Shown here one piece after another: positions 6,655 to 14,607 of a stretch of DNA of 16,120 nt. Positions within the stretch are counted from its first letter, which is position 1. Each line of letters opens with the position of its first letter. The notes under the pieces are model-generated. The model was not told where the DNA came from and made no database searches. It worked only from the letters and a program-made list of their open reading frames with translations. This DNA comes from an uncultured Collinsella sp. (GTDB lineage: Bacteria; Actinomycetota; Coriobacteriia; Coriobacteriales; Coriobacteriaceae), in NCBI GenBank assembly GCA_900546105.1, contig URBP01000050.1:1-16120 (forward strand), written 5' to 3'. Position numbers and translations under genes: made by a program.

Positions 6655-8164
6655 GGTAGTCCCTTCGTACACGCGGTCCCTGGTCGTCGGTGCGCAGACG
6701 CGCCGACGGGTCCGAGTTCAAATCGATTCGATTATATCCGCCGCCCGCGGTGCGAGGGCTGGGGCGCTGAGGACGACCTTGCGGTGCCGTTCGCTGACGC
6801 GGGCGGGCTGCCGGCTCGGTCGCAGAGCCATCCAGGACGGTAAAACCGTTACGCGAAGATCGCTCGCCGCGCACGTGGGGCACGCCGGCGGTACTCTCAT
6901 CCATAACGGCAAAGCTCTCGCGGCGACGGTCGTACTCATCGCGACGGGCGCTCTCGTACGAAACGCGCAGGATCAACCCGGCAAGCATAAGCGACACAAT
7001 AATCGACGAACCGCCGTAGCTAATAAACGGCAACGGTTTGCCCGTCATGGGAAACACGTTGAGGATGCCCAACGCGTTAATCAAAAACTGCACCGCGAGA
7101 ATGACCGCGGAGCCAGACGCCATAAGCGCGCCCCGACGATCGGTCGCCTGCTCGGCAATGCGAAACGCCGAGTAGATCAGCATCGCAAACACCAAGAAGA
7201 ACAGCACGGTTCCGACAAAACCGACTTCCTCGCCAATGATGGCCAGAATGTAGTCATTGTGCGCCTCGGGCAGATACGAGTACTTCATGGTTGAGTTGCC
7301 GATGCCACGGCCGAACAGACCGCCCGAGGCAAAGGCCATGATGGCAAGCGTGGCCTGATAGCCGTCACCATACTCGTCGGCCCAAGGGTTCAAGGCAACC
7401 TGAATACGCACCATACGGTACGGCTCTGCGACAAGCGCAATCACGATCACGAGAATGCCGAAGATTAGCACGCCGATGATAAATCTGGGGTCGAGACCCG
7501 CAAACAACGCCATGCACATGAGGGTCAACAGGATGATCAGGACAGTACCGAAATCGGGCTGGATGAAGATCAGAAAGAGCGAAATGCCCAAGTAGATGCC
7601 CATCTTGCGAAGGAATTCGTTGATGTTGCCACCGGGCGAAAAGAAGCGATCAAGCATGATGGCCGAATACGCAATGGCAAATGGCTTTAAAAACTCGGAA
7701 GGCTGGAACTGAATACCGGCGATGTTGAGCCAGCGCGTGGCGCCACGGCTGCCGCTGCCCACCAAGAACACCAGAAGCAGTAGCCCTATCATGCCGATAA
7801 GGAAGATCCTGAGCACATCCTCCCCAAACCAGCTGTCCGGCAAAACGCGCACGATGGCAATCAGCGCTAGAACACCGACCACGGCAAACGCGGCCTGTCG
7901 ACCCAGAAAAAACGTCGCCGAGCCATTCTCGTGCAGCGCCTCGACCGAAGACGCCGAGTACACCATCAGCAGGCCAAAGCATACCAAGGTAAACAAGCAG
8001 GCCATGAATATCAAACGGGGGCGCATGATACGGGCGGGAACGCCGGCAATATAGCGTTCGCTAAACGACTGCCCGCCGCGACCGGAACGCGGTGTGCTGC
8101 GCCGCGAGGAAGCACGGTCCGAGTCGGGCCTCCTCATACCTTGTCGGGGGCTCTCCTCTCTCAC
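6644..8164 (-). CDS. ftsW: Septal peptidoglycan glycosyltransferase FtsW (SEDS family)
   Basis: SEDS-family membrane protein that polymerises lipid II at the septum with its partner FtsI. This 506-residue protein has about ten hydrophobic segments between residues 50 and 402. Conserved SEDS motifs are F-Q-P-S-E-F-L-K (153-160), Q-P-D-F-G-T (202-207), H-N-D-Y (302-305; Asp304 matches the proposed catalytic Asp) and T-G-K-P-L-P-F-I-S-Y-G-G-S-S (374-387). A basic N-terminal tail (about 1-48) and a C-terminal tail of about 100 residues rich in Arg, Pro and Ser are predicted to be cytoplasmic and disordered. The start is the GTG at 8164, eight bases after the murD stop, with a weak AGGGG ahead of it. 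The ATG at 8137 is a reasonable alternative. FtsW rather than RodA is favoured by context beside ftsI and murG. Confidence 0.94.
   Translation of the reverse strand: MREESPRQGMRRPDSDRASSRRSTPRSGRGGQSFSERYIAGVPARIMRPRLIFMACLFTLVCFGLLMVYSASSVEALHENGSATFFLGRQAAFAVVGVLALIAIVRVLPDSWFGEDVLRIFLIGMIGLLLLVFLVGSGSRGATRWLNIAGIQFQPSEFLKPFAIAYSAIMLDRFFSPGGNINEFLRKMGIYLGISLFLIFIQPDFGTVLIILLTLMCMALFAGLDPRFIIGVLIFGILVIVIALVAEPYRMVRIQVALNPWADEYGDGYQATLAIMAFASGGLFGRGIGNSTMKYSYLPEAHNDYILAIIGEEVGFVGTVLFFLVFAMLIYSAFRIAEQATDRRGALMASGSAVILAVQFLINALGILNVFPMTGKPLPFISYGGSSIIVSLMLAGLILRVSYESARRDEYDRRRESFAVMDESTAGVPHVRGERSSRNGFTVLDGSATEPAARPRQRTAPQGRPQRPSPRTAGGGYNRIDLNSDPSARLRTDDQGPRVRRDYHDR
6661..6665 (-). promoter_or_regulatory. 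Shine-Dalgarno site of murG, inside ftsW
   Basis: AAGGG on the minus strand, six bases before the ATG at 6654 and within the last codons of ftsW. It decides between the ATG at 6654 and the in-frame GTG at 6672. Confidence 0.6.
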
Positions 8165-8172
8165 CGCAACCC

Positions 8173-9579
8173 CTATTCCATTTGTGATTTCGCCGTAGCG
8201 GCAAGCTGGGCCACGTAGTCCTTAAACACGCGGCCGCGCTCCTCATAGCCCGAGAACTCATCGAACGAAGAGCAGGCAGGAGAAAGTAAGATCACGTCGC
8301 CACGGCTCGACAGCGAACGGGCGACGTCCACGGCATCGCGCAGGTCATCCGCCTGGGCGATATCCACATCGCCATCGACATCGGCCTCGTCCATAGCGGC
8401 GGTGAAACGCTCGCGCGCATCGCCAAAGCAGACGACCGAGCGTACGTTATCCATAACAACGCGCGCGAAGTCCGTGAGAGGCGTGCCCTTATCGTGGCCG
8501 CCGAGCAGCAAGATCACATCGTCATCGGGAAATGCCGTCAGTGCCTTCTCGACCGCATCGGTGTTGGTCGCCTTGGAATCGTTGACGTAGCGCACGCCGT
8601 CAATCTCGCCACACGGCTCCACACGGTGCTCGAGCGGCTGGAACGAGGCCAGACCGCGGCAGACGCCATCGACATCGGCACCGACTGCCAGGGCAGCCGT
8701 GGCAGCGCACAGGGCATTGATAACATTGTGATGGCCCGAGATCTTGAGCTCGGATGCAGCGATGAGCGGGGTCTCGACGCCCTTCAGGCGCACGACCATC
8801 TTGCCGTCGCGCACAAAGGCGGCATCCTCGCCCTCGGGCTCGTCAAAAGCGACCTTGCAGATGCGACGACCCGGCGTGTAGATGTACTCATCGAACTCGT
8901 GAATGCCGGCGTCTTCGACGTCGACAACCGCCAGATCGTCATCGACCATATTGTCAAACAGTTTGACCTTGGCAAGCGCGTAGTTCTTATGGCTCTTATG
9001 CCAGCCCAAGTGGTCGGGAGTGATGTTGAGCAGCACCGCCACGCGGGGGTGGAGCTCGGTGGTCGTAGCAATCTGATAGCTCGAGAGCTCAGCCACAAAC
9101 CACTCGTTGTGGGCTCGGCCGTCAATCTCGTTGACCGGCGGCTCGCCGATGTTGCCGACAGCAACGCTGGCCTCGCCGGCAGCCTTGAGCAGATAATCAG
9201 TCAGCGACGTGGTGGTCGTCTTGCCGTTGGTGCCCGTGATGGCAATCCAGTTATCGGGCGACAGGCGATAGGCAAACTCTGGCTCACCCATAATCTGAGC
9301 GGCATGTTCGCGCCCGGCCTTAAAGAAGCCCGAGAACTCCGAGATGCCCGGGCACGTCACGCATACGTCATAGGCGCCCTCGACCTGTTCGGTCCCATAG
9401 ACAAACGACGCACCAGCAGCCTCGAGCGCACGCGTGGCGTCATTGGGCTCAGAGGTGCCGCCGCCATACACGGTAACGGCGCTTACGCGCTCGGGATGTG
9501 CCAGCGCCCAGCGGGCGACATCGAGACCGGATTTGCCCTGACCCAAAACGAGTAGGCTAAAGACATCAGCAAGAGGCAT
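8173..9579 (-). CDS. murD: UDP-N-acetylmuramoyl-L-alanine--D-glutamate ligase MurD
   Basis: ATP-dependent cytoplasmic ligase that adds D-glutamate to UDP-MurNAc-L-Ala. This 468-residue protein has a UDP-binding N-terminal domain with V-L-G-Q-G-K-S-G (11-18) and C-P-G-I-S (76-80). The P-loop G-T-N-G-K-T-T-T-T is at 116-124. The central domain includes L-S-S-Y-Q, N-I-T-P-D-H-L and a ligase-type H-N-V-I-N-A-L. The C-terminal domain has N-D-S-K-A-T-N, L-L-G-G-H-D-K-G and S-P-A-C-S-S-F-D. V-N-D-S-K-A-T-N is typical of MurD and separates it from MurC and MurF. The ATG at 9579 lies nine bases after the mraY stop with no good Shine-Dalgarno sequence, suggesting coupling to mraY. ftsW follows after eight bases. 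Confidence 0.97.
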   Translation of the reverse strand: MPLADVFSLLVLGQGKSGLDVARWALAHPERVSAVTVYGGGTSEPNDATRALEAAGASFVYGTEQVEGAYDVCVTCPGISEFSGFFKAGREHAAQIMGEPEFAYRLSPDNWIAITGTNGKTTTTSLTDYLLKAAGEASVAVGNIGEPPVNEIDGRAHNEWFVAELSSYQIATTTELHPRVAVLLNITPDHLGWHKSHKNYALAKVKLFDNMVDDDLAVVDVEDAGIHEFDEYIYTPGRRICKVAFDEPEGEDAAFVRDGKMVVRLKGVETPLIAASELKISGHHNVINALCAATAALAVGADVDGVCRGLASFQPLEHRVEPCGEIDGVRYVNDSKATNTDAVEKALTAFPDDDVILLLGGHDKGTPLTDFARVVMDNVRSVVCFGDARERFTAAMDEADVDGDVDIAQADDLRDAVDVARSLSSRGDVILLSPACSSFDEFSGYEERGRVFKDYVAQLAATAKSQME

Positions 9580-9588
9580 GAAAGACCA

Positions 9589-10608
9589 CTATCCCAACTG
9601 GAAGAACAGAGCAAGGCCAACGGCACCAAAGGCCGCAGCGATAATCCAAAAACGGATGACGACCTTGGTCTCAGCCCAGCCCTTCTTTTCGAAATGATGA
9701 TGGATGGGCGCCATAAGGAAGACGCGCTTGTGCGTAAAATGGAAGTAGACAACCTGAATCATGACCGACAGGGTCTCAACGATAAACAGGCCGCCGATGA
9801 TGAGGGAGACGACCTCGGTGTTGGTCATGATGGACGTGCAGGCAAACGCGGCGCCCAGAGCAAGCGAGCCGGTATCGCCCATAAAGATGCTCGCCGGATA
9901 GCAGTTGAACCACAGAAAGCCCAAGCAGGCACCGGCACACGCGGTACAGAAGATGGACAGGTTCACGTCTCCGTGCAAAAACGCCATGGCAGCCATGGCG
10001 AGCATGGCGATCATGGAGGTGCCGCCAGCAAGACCGTCAAGGCCATCGGTCAGGTTCACGGCATTAGAAAGACCGGCAATCATCAGCCAGCAAAAGACAA
10101 TATAGAGCCACGGGAACGAATAGCCGCAGATGGTGGTCGAAAGCACGCCAAGGTCGATCGTCAACCCACCGGGAAAACGAATCTCGGGGGCGACGCCGCA
10201 CCAGTTGACGGCAAGTACCGTAAAGGTGACACAGATAATGGTTAGGCCGATCATCTTGGCATGAGGCGTCAGACCGAGCGAGCGCCCATGCGTAACGGAG
10301 GTCAGGTCGTCGATCAGGCCCAGCACGCCGGTCGCCAGCGTGGCGAGCAGCACGAGTACGAGCTCGGTGGTGAGCTTGCCCATCAGCAGGCAGGTCAGCG
10401 AGATCGCGACGAGGATGACAACGCCACCCATGGTGGGCGTTCCCTGCTTAACCAAATGACGCTTGGGGCCGTCGGCACGAACCTGCTGGCCGATACCCTC
10501 GACCTTGAGCAGCTTGATCCACCACGGCATGAGCAGCAGCGCAATGGCTGCGGCGATGCCAAGCCCCAAAAAAGCCTGATACGTTGGATACGAGGGATTG
10601 CCGAACAT
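9589..10608 (-). CDS. mraY: Phospho-MurNAc-pentapeptide transferase MraY
   Basis: Integral membrane enzyme that transfers phospho-MurNAc-pentapeptide from UDP to undecaprenyl phosphate, making lipid I. This 339-residue, very hydrophobic protein has about ten membrane segments. Signature cytoplasmic loops are all present: G-T-P-T-M-G-G-V near residue 60, the Asp pair in L-I-D-D-L-T, L-T-D-G-L-D-G-L-A-G-G (catalytic Asp region), F-M-G-D-T-G-S-L-A-L-G and the family His motif A-P-I-H-H-H-F-E. Length is close to the family norm. The ATG at 10608 lies three bases after the murF stop. There is no strong Shine-Dalgarno site at normal spacing, so translation is probably coupled to murF. Confidence 0.97.
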   Translation of the reverse strand: MFGNPSYPTYQAFLGLGIAAAIALLLMPWWIKLLKVEGIGQQVRADGPKRHLVKQGTPTMGGVVILVAISLTCLLMGKLTTELVLVLLATLATGVLGLIDDLTSVTHGRSLGLTPHAKMIGLTIICVTFTVLAVNWCGVAPEIRFPGGLTIDLGVLSTTICGYSFPWLYIVFCWLMIAGLSNAVNLTDGLDGLAGGTSMIAMLAMAAMAFLHGDVNLSIFCTACAGACLGFLWFNCYPASIFMGDTGSLALGAAFACTSIMTNTEVVSLIIGGLFIVETLSVMIQVVYFHFTHKRVFLMAPIHHHFEKKGWAETKVVIRFWIIAAAFGAVGLALFFQLG

Positions 10609-10611
10609 GGG

Positions 10612-12036
10612 CTAGCACACACCTTCCACAAAGCGGTCGAGCTCAACAAAGCGGGAACCCTTGACCAGTACAACATCATGTTTTTCAAGCGCGCCGCCCA
10701 TGCGGTCGAGCACCTGCTGATAATCGGAGAACACCTGGATGCGGTCCTCGTCCATGCCCATCATGCGTGCGGCATCGGCCATAAGCTGGGCCAGCTCACC
10801 ACCCACGCACGCCAGCATGTCGAGCTTCTTGGCGGCGGCATAAGCGCCCACGAGCTCATGCATGCGAGGAGCCTCATCGCCCATCTCGCCCATCTCGCCC
10901 AGGATCGCCATGCGAGACCCCATGCACGAAAGCGAGCACAGCAGATCGAGGCCAGCAGCCATGGATTCGGCACTGGCGTTATAGGAATCGTCGATGACGC
11001 GGGCACCGCTCTTGGCGCGCTTGATCTCTTGGCGGTGACCGGTAATCGTGAGGCCCCTAAAGGCAGCATCGATCTGCTCGGGCGTCACGCCCAGGCGATA
11101 GGCAACCGCGGCGGCCTTAACGGCATTAGGAACGGACTGCACGCCGGGGATGGCAAGCATGGTATCGATTGTCTCGCCCTGACCAAAATCGAGCGTAAAG
11201 ACCGGACGGCCCTCGTCATCAACACGAATGTCGCGGGCACGGACCTCATCATCGTCCGAGACGCCGGCCAGCATCACGTCGATACCAGCAGGCTGGGCGA
11301 ACGTATCGCGAATGAACGGCGTAAAGTCGTCCTCGCCGCCCAAAACCAGCAGCGGCAAGAAGTCGCCGGCGGCGCACATGCCCTGGACAATCTCGGCCTT
11401 AGCGCGGGCGATGTTCTCGCGGCTACCCAAAATGCCGATATGAGAGGTACCAATCTTGCTCACGATGGCAAGGTTGGGATTGGCGGACTGGGACAGGCGC
11501 TCGATCTCGTGGAAATGGTTCATGCCCATCTCGAGCACCAGGACCTCGGTATCGGCCGGAGCGGAAAGCACCGTGAGCGGCATGCCGATCAGGTTATTGA
11601 AATTGCCCTTGGTGGCCCAGACACGATAGCGCTTGGCGAGCACAGCGGCGAGCACGTCCTTGGTCGTCGTCTTGCCGATGGAACCGGTAATACCAACGAC
11701 CAGGCAGCCAAGCTCCAGACGGTACGCGTGCGCCAAACGCAGCAGAAACTCCTCGGGATCATCGGTCAGCAAGATGGCACAGCCCTTGTCCTGCGCCAGC
11801 GAGACCAGCTCGGCCTCGGGCTCACGCGTCATTACGACGGCGCCGGCACCCGACTGGACGGCACGGGAAGCAAAATCATTGCCGTCGACGTTTTCACCGG
11901 GAAAGGCGACGAAAATCGTCCCTTCCTCGACCTGACGCGAGTCGATAACGCACCCGCGGCAAACCCGATCGGCTTCTCCCGTCACGGTTCGGGCCCCTGT
12001 TGCGGCCGCGAGGTTGTTGACGGCGATCTCTATCAT
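10612..12036 (-). CDS. murF: UDP-N-acetylmuramoyl-tripeptide--D-alanyl-D-alanine ligase MurF
   Basis: ATP-dependent cytoplasmic ligase that adds D-Ala-D-Ala to complete the UDP-MurNAc-pentapeptide. In this 474-residue protein the N-terminal domain carries I-D-S-R (31-34) and the F-V-A-F-P-G-E-N-V-D-G segment (42-52) typical of MurE/MurF. The P-loop G-I-T-G-S-I-G-K-T-T-T-K-D is at 115-127. The MurF-type T-K-G-N-F-N-N-L-I-G-M-P-L motif and E-M-G-M-N-H follow, distinguishing it from MurE. The C-terminal part has D-D-S-Y-N-A-S and a late K-G-S-R. The start is set by GGGGAG five bases before the ATG at 12036. It is separated from ftsI by a 127-bp gap, where murE often sits in other clusters. mraY starts three bases after its stop. 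Confidence 0.97.
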   Translation of the reverse strand: MIEIAVNNLAAATGARTVTGEADRVCRGCVIDSRQVEEGTIFVAFPGENVDGNDFASRAVQSGAGAVVMTREPEAELVSLAQDKGCAILLTDDPEEFLLRLAHAYRLELGCLVVGITGSIGKTTTKDVLAAVLAKRYRVWATKGNFNNLIGMPLTVLSAPADTEVLVLEMGMNHFHEIERLSQSANPNLAIVSKIGTSHIGILGSRENIARAKAEIVQGMCAAGDFLPLLVLGGEDDFTPFIRDTFAQPAGIDVMLAGVSDDDEVRARDIRVDDEGRPVFTLDFGQGETIDTMLAIPGVQSVPNAVKAAAVAYRLGVTPEQIDAAFRGLTITGHRQEIKRAKSGARVIDDSYNASAESMAAGLDLLCSLSCMGSRMAILGEMGEMGDEAPRMHELVGAYAAAKKLDMLACVGGELAQLMADAARMMGMDEDRIQVFSDYQQVLDRMGGALEKHDVVLVKGSRFVELDRFVEGVC

Positions 12037-12080
12037 TGCAGCTCCCCTGTAAACCTAATAATGCTATCGGCGTATTGTAT

Positions 12081-12108
12081 CCCAGCGCCGCGCATGCGTG
12101 GTGCAGGG
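12081..12108. promoter_or_regulatory. 28-bp imperfect palindrome in the ftsI-murF gap
   Basis: On the plus strand the central 20 bases (12085-12104) form a near-perfect palindrome centred on GCATGC, with two G-T positions. A further C-C-C/G-G-G pair sits outside an A-A mismatch. There is no T-tract, so it is not an intrinsic terminator. On the minus strand a TACAAT box lies just downstream (12080-12075), but no good -35 is at the right distance. The size and symmetry suit a protein-binding operator or chromosome-organising site; its function is unknown. Confidence 0.4.
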
Positions 12109-12163
12109 CATGTGAACACCCCTCATATGGGACAACAAACCACGCCCCAAAGATTGTAACCCC

Positions 12164-14029
12164 CTACCTCGTGTGCGGGATACCCAGCACGTCGAGCGCG
12201 TTGGCCATAATGGACTGGAACGGCACTGCAGCGGCATCTGAGCCGCTCGGCGTTCCGTCGAGCGTGATATAGCACAGCACCTTGGGCGATTGTGCCGGTG
12301 CAAAGCCCATAAAGGACGACATGTAGTTCTCCTTGAGGTAGCCGCCGTTCTCGTCGGCTCGTTCGGCCGTACCGGTCTTACCCGCCACGTCATAGCCGTC
12401 GACCGCGCCGCCAACGCCCGTTCCCTCGGACACGACCGTCTGCATGCACGATGTCACCTGGGATGCAGCATCCTCAGAAATCGCGCGCTCGCCCTCGCCC
12501 CAGTCCTTCTCGTCGCCTTTGCTGGACTTATAGAAGTGCGGGGTCATCATCACGCCGCCGTTGGCGATGCCGCCCACGGCACGTGCGACCTCAATCGGCG
12601 AGACAGACAGCGCCTGTCCAAAGCTCATCGAGCCCAGCGTGGCGCCGTCATACTGGTCACGCTCCTTGACGATGCCCAGGCTCTCGCCCGGAAAATCGAC
12701 ACCCGAGCTGTGACCGATGCCCCACTTGTCCACATAGGCGGCAAAGTCGTCGGCACCGATCTTGCGCCCCACCAGGACAAAGCCCACGTTGGACGAACGG
12801 CGCATCATCTCACGCACATCCATGGTCATGCCATAGTCGCGCTTGTCGGCATCGGTAACGGTATCGTCGCCCACCTTGATGCTCGCCGGCACCTCAAACG
12901 ACGTACTCGATCGCACGACGCCCAAGTCGAAGCCGGCGCCCGCCACGAGCGTCTTAAAGACCGAGCCGGGCTCGTAGGCGTCGGTGACCAGGCGCAGGTT
13001 CATATCCTCGGTCTTGGCGTTCTCCAGATCGGTCTGGTCGTAGGTCGGGTACGAGCAGGCTGCGAGAATTTCACCGGTCGTGGGGTCGGTGACCAAAGCC
13101 GAGCCGTTCTTGGCCTTTGTCTTCTCGACAGCCTCTGCCAGAGCGTCCTCAGCCGCACGCTGGATATTGACATCGAGCGTCGTCACGATATCAACGCCGT
13201 CGACCGCAGCCACCTTTTTATAGGCACCGCCCGCGATATAGCTGCCGTCCCTCGCGCGCTCGCGCACGAGGGAACCGTTCGTGCCGGTCAGAAGTTTGTT
13301 GTATTGCTTTTCGAGACCCGTCAAGCCGTCGTTGTCTACATTCACTACACCCAGCACCTGCGATGCCAGATTGCCGTATGGATATACGCGCTTCATGGCC
13401 TGCTCAAAAAGCACGCCGGGCAGGTTCTTCTTCTCCAGCGCCGCAGCATCGTCTTCGTCCACCTGGCGCTTGATATACACCCAGGTTCCATCGGACTCAA
13501 CGAGCTTACGGCAGGTCTTTTTATCGATTCCAGTTGCCTTGACCAGCGCCGACACCGTCTTGTCAACATCCTCGACAAGCTGCGGGTTCACGGCGATATT
13601 GCGACATTCGACCGACGACGCCAGCACGTTACCGTTGCGGTCGTAGATGGTGCCACGTTTGGCATAGAGGGTCTGCGCAAGCAGGCGACGCGCATCGGCA
13701 CGCTCGCGCAGTTTATCGGCTTCGACAATTTGATAGTCGGCAAGGCGAAAGACGCTCAAGCCCAAGCCAAGCCCAATGAATCCCATGACGGCTTTGCGGC
13801 GAGGCAGAGGCGTGCCTGTGAGCCATTCGGTCGACGAGCTCTTGCGCGACCTGGTGTTATGCACTTGAGGGCCGCCCGAGCCGCGAAGTCGCGACGCCGG
13901 GTCGTTGCCACGGGACCGCCCGGCGTTGTAAGATTGCCGACCCGTTCCTTGATAACCAGAACGTCCCCGCGACGAGGGACGTCCAGAACCGCGGCCCCCA
14001 TCGGAACCGCGGCGATAGTCATTTGTCAT
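12164..14029 (-). CDS. ftsI: Septal class B penicillin-binding protein (FtsI/PBP3, D,D-transpeptidase)
   Basis: Membrane-anchored transpeptidase that cross-links septal peptidoglycan made by FtsW. This 621-residue protein starts with an Arg/Gly/Ser-rich cytoplasmic tail (1 to about 78) and one membrane anchor (about 79-98). The PBP dimerisation domain follows, with R-G-T-I-Y-D-R-N-G (125-133). The transpeptidase domain has all three active-site motifs: S-V-F-K (Ser356, Lys359), S-S-N (412-414) and K-T-G-T (551-554). G-Q-A-L-S-V-S-P-I-E (471-480) is also typical. No PASTA domain follows, and the protein ends about 70 residues after K-T-G. Its place after the ftsL-like gene (17-nt gap) supports a septal rather than elongation role. 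The Shine-Dalgarno site before the ATG at 14029 is weak. Confidence 0.95.
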   Translation of the reverse strand: MTNDYRRGSDGGRGSGRPSSRGRSGYQGTGRQSYNAGRSRGNDPASRLRGSGGPQVHNTRSRKSSSTEWLTGTPLPRRKAVMGFIGLGLGLSVFRLADYQIVEADKLRERADARRLLAQTLYAKRGTIYDRNGNVLASSVECRNIAVNPQLVEDVDKTVSALVKATGIDKKTCRKLVESDGTWVYIKRQVDEDDAAALEKKNLPGVLFEQAMKRVYPYGNLASQVLGVVNVDNDGLTGLEKQYNKLLTGTNGSLVRERARDGSYIAGGAYKKVAAVDGVDIVTTLDVNIQRAAEDALAEAVEKTKAKNGSALVTDPTTGEILAACSYPTYDQTDLENAKTEDMNLRLVTDAYEPGSVFKTLVAGAGFDLGVVRSSTSFEVPASIKVGDDTVTDADKRDYGMTMDVREMMRRSSNVGFVLVGRKIGADDFAAYVDKWGIGHSSGVDFPGESLGIVKERDQYDGATLGSMSFGQALSVSPIEVARAVGGIANGGVMMTPHFYKSSKGDEKDWGEGERAISEDAASQVTSCMQTVVSEGTGVGGAVDGYDVAGKTGTAERADENGGYLKENYMSSFMGFAPAQSPKVLCYITLDGTPSGSDAAAVPFQSIMANALDVLGIPHTR

Positions 14030-14046
14030 ACTCAGCTACCGTCTTG

Positions 14047-14517
14047 CTATTGAGCGGTCGCGGTCGCGTTGGCGCCCGCGGCTGCATCCTGCGTAAAGTC
14101 AAGTGTAACGCTCTCGCTGGGCTCCACCATGCCATAAGCGCCCGCAAGGTCGCGAATGCGCGTGTCGGCGCCATAGACCGAATGCATGACCTCCAGGTCG
14201 GAGCTCTCATCGGTCGCCTTTTCGATCGTGTTGGTAAGCTCGGCGTTGCTGTTGAGCACCTGGGCCGTAACGCCGGCGAGCGCCACGCGGGCGACGCCGA
14301 TCGTCATGAAGATAGCCGCAATGATGCAAAACGTTTTAAGAACGCTCATGAAAACCGGGCTTACCGCCTGGTTTGCCTGACGGCCCGCGCCCGTGTAGAC
14401 ATCAAAGCGCGGCGTGCGCTGCTCACGGGGAGCAACGGGGGCCTGCGGCGTCTCACGATAGGCGGGCATGGCGTTCATATCATAGGCGAGTGCTGCGCTT
14501 GAAGTGTTGTAGCCCAT
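14047..14517 (-). CDS. ftsL: FtsL-like divisome protein (short bitopic membrane protein)
   Basis: I call this FtsL by position and architecture, not by strong sequence identity. It lies between rsmH and ftsI, exactly where ftsL sits in most dcw clusters. The 156-residue protein has a Pro/Arg-containing cytoplasmic part (1 to about 54), one hydrophobic membrane segment (about 57-81), and an extracellular helix likely to form a coiled coil (about 83-115). It then has a segment like the FtsL/DivIC core, with I-R-D-L-A-x-x-Y-G-M-V-E-P (121-133), and ends in an Ala/Thr-rich tail. FtsL activates the FtsWI complex together with FtsQ and FtsB/DivIC. The ATG at 14517 has GGGAGG nine bases upstream. 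A 90-bp gap separates it from rsmH. Confidence 0.75.
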   Translation of the reverse strand: MGYNTSSAALAYDMNAMPAYRETPQAPVAPREQRTPRFDVYTGAGRQANQAVSPVFMSVLKTFCIIAAIFMTIGVARVALAGVTAQVLNSNAELTNTIEKATDESSDLEVMHSVYGADTRIRDLAGAYGMVEPSESVTLDFTQDAAAGANATATAQ

Positions 14518-14607
14518 GATATGCCGCCTCCCATCCCGAGTACGTTGGTAGTGTGTTTAAGCTTCGTTTATGGTGCGAGCGGGAGGTCCAATATCGCGCG
14601 GTCGCGC

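Noticed and set aside
12075..12080. TACAAT as a murF promoter -10 box
   Set aside because: No acceptable -35 hexamer or extended -10 lies at the right spacing, so I did not call it as a promoter.
10261..12159. Plus-strand open frame of 632 codons opposite murF and mraY
   Set aside because: It is rich in His, Arg and Gly, as expected from reversed high-GC codons. It has no domain and covers two clear genes. Composition artefact.
12290..14053. Plus-strand open frame of 587 codons opposite ftsI
   Set aside because: Same artefact: no domain, no start signal, and fully covered by a class B PBP with all three active-site motifs.
14591..14607. G/C inverted repeat (GCGCG-GT-CGCGC) just after rsmH as a terminator
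   Set aside because: The two-base loop and lack of a T-tract make it a poor terminator. Probably chance in GC-rich sequence.
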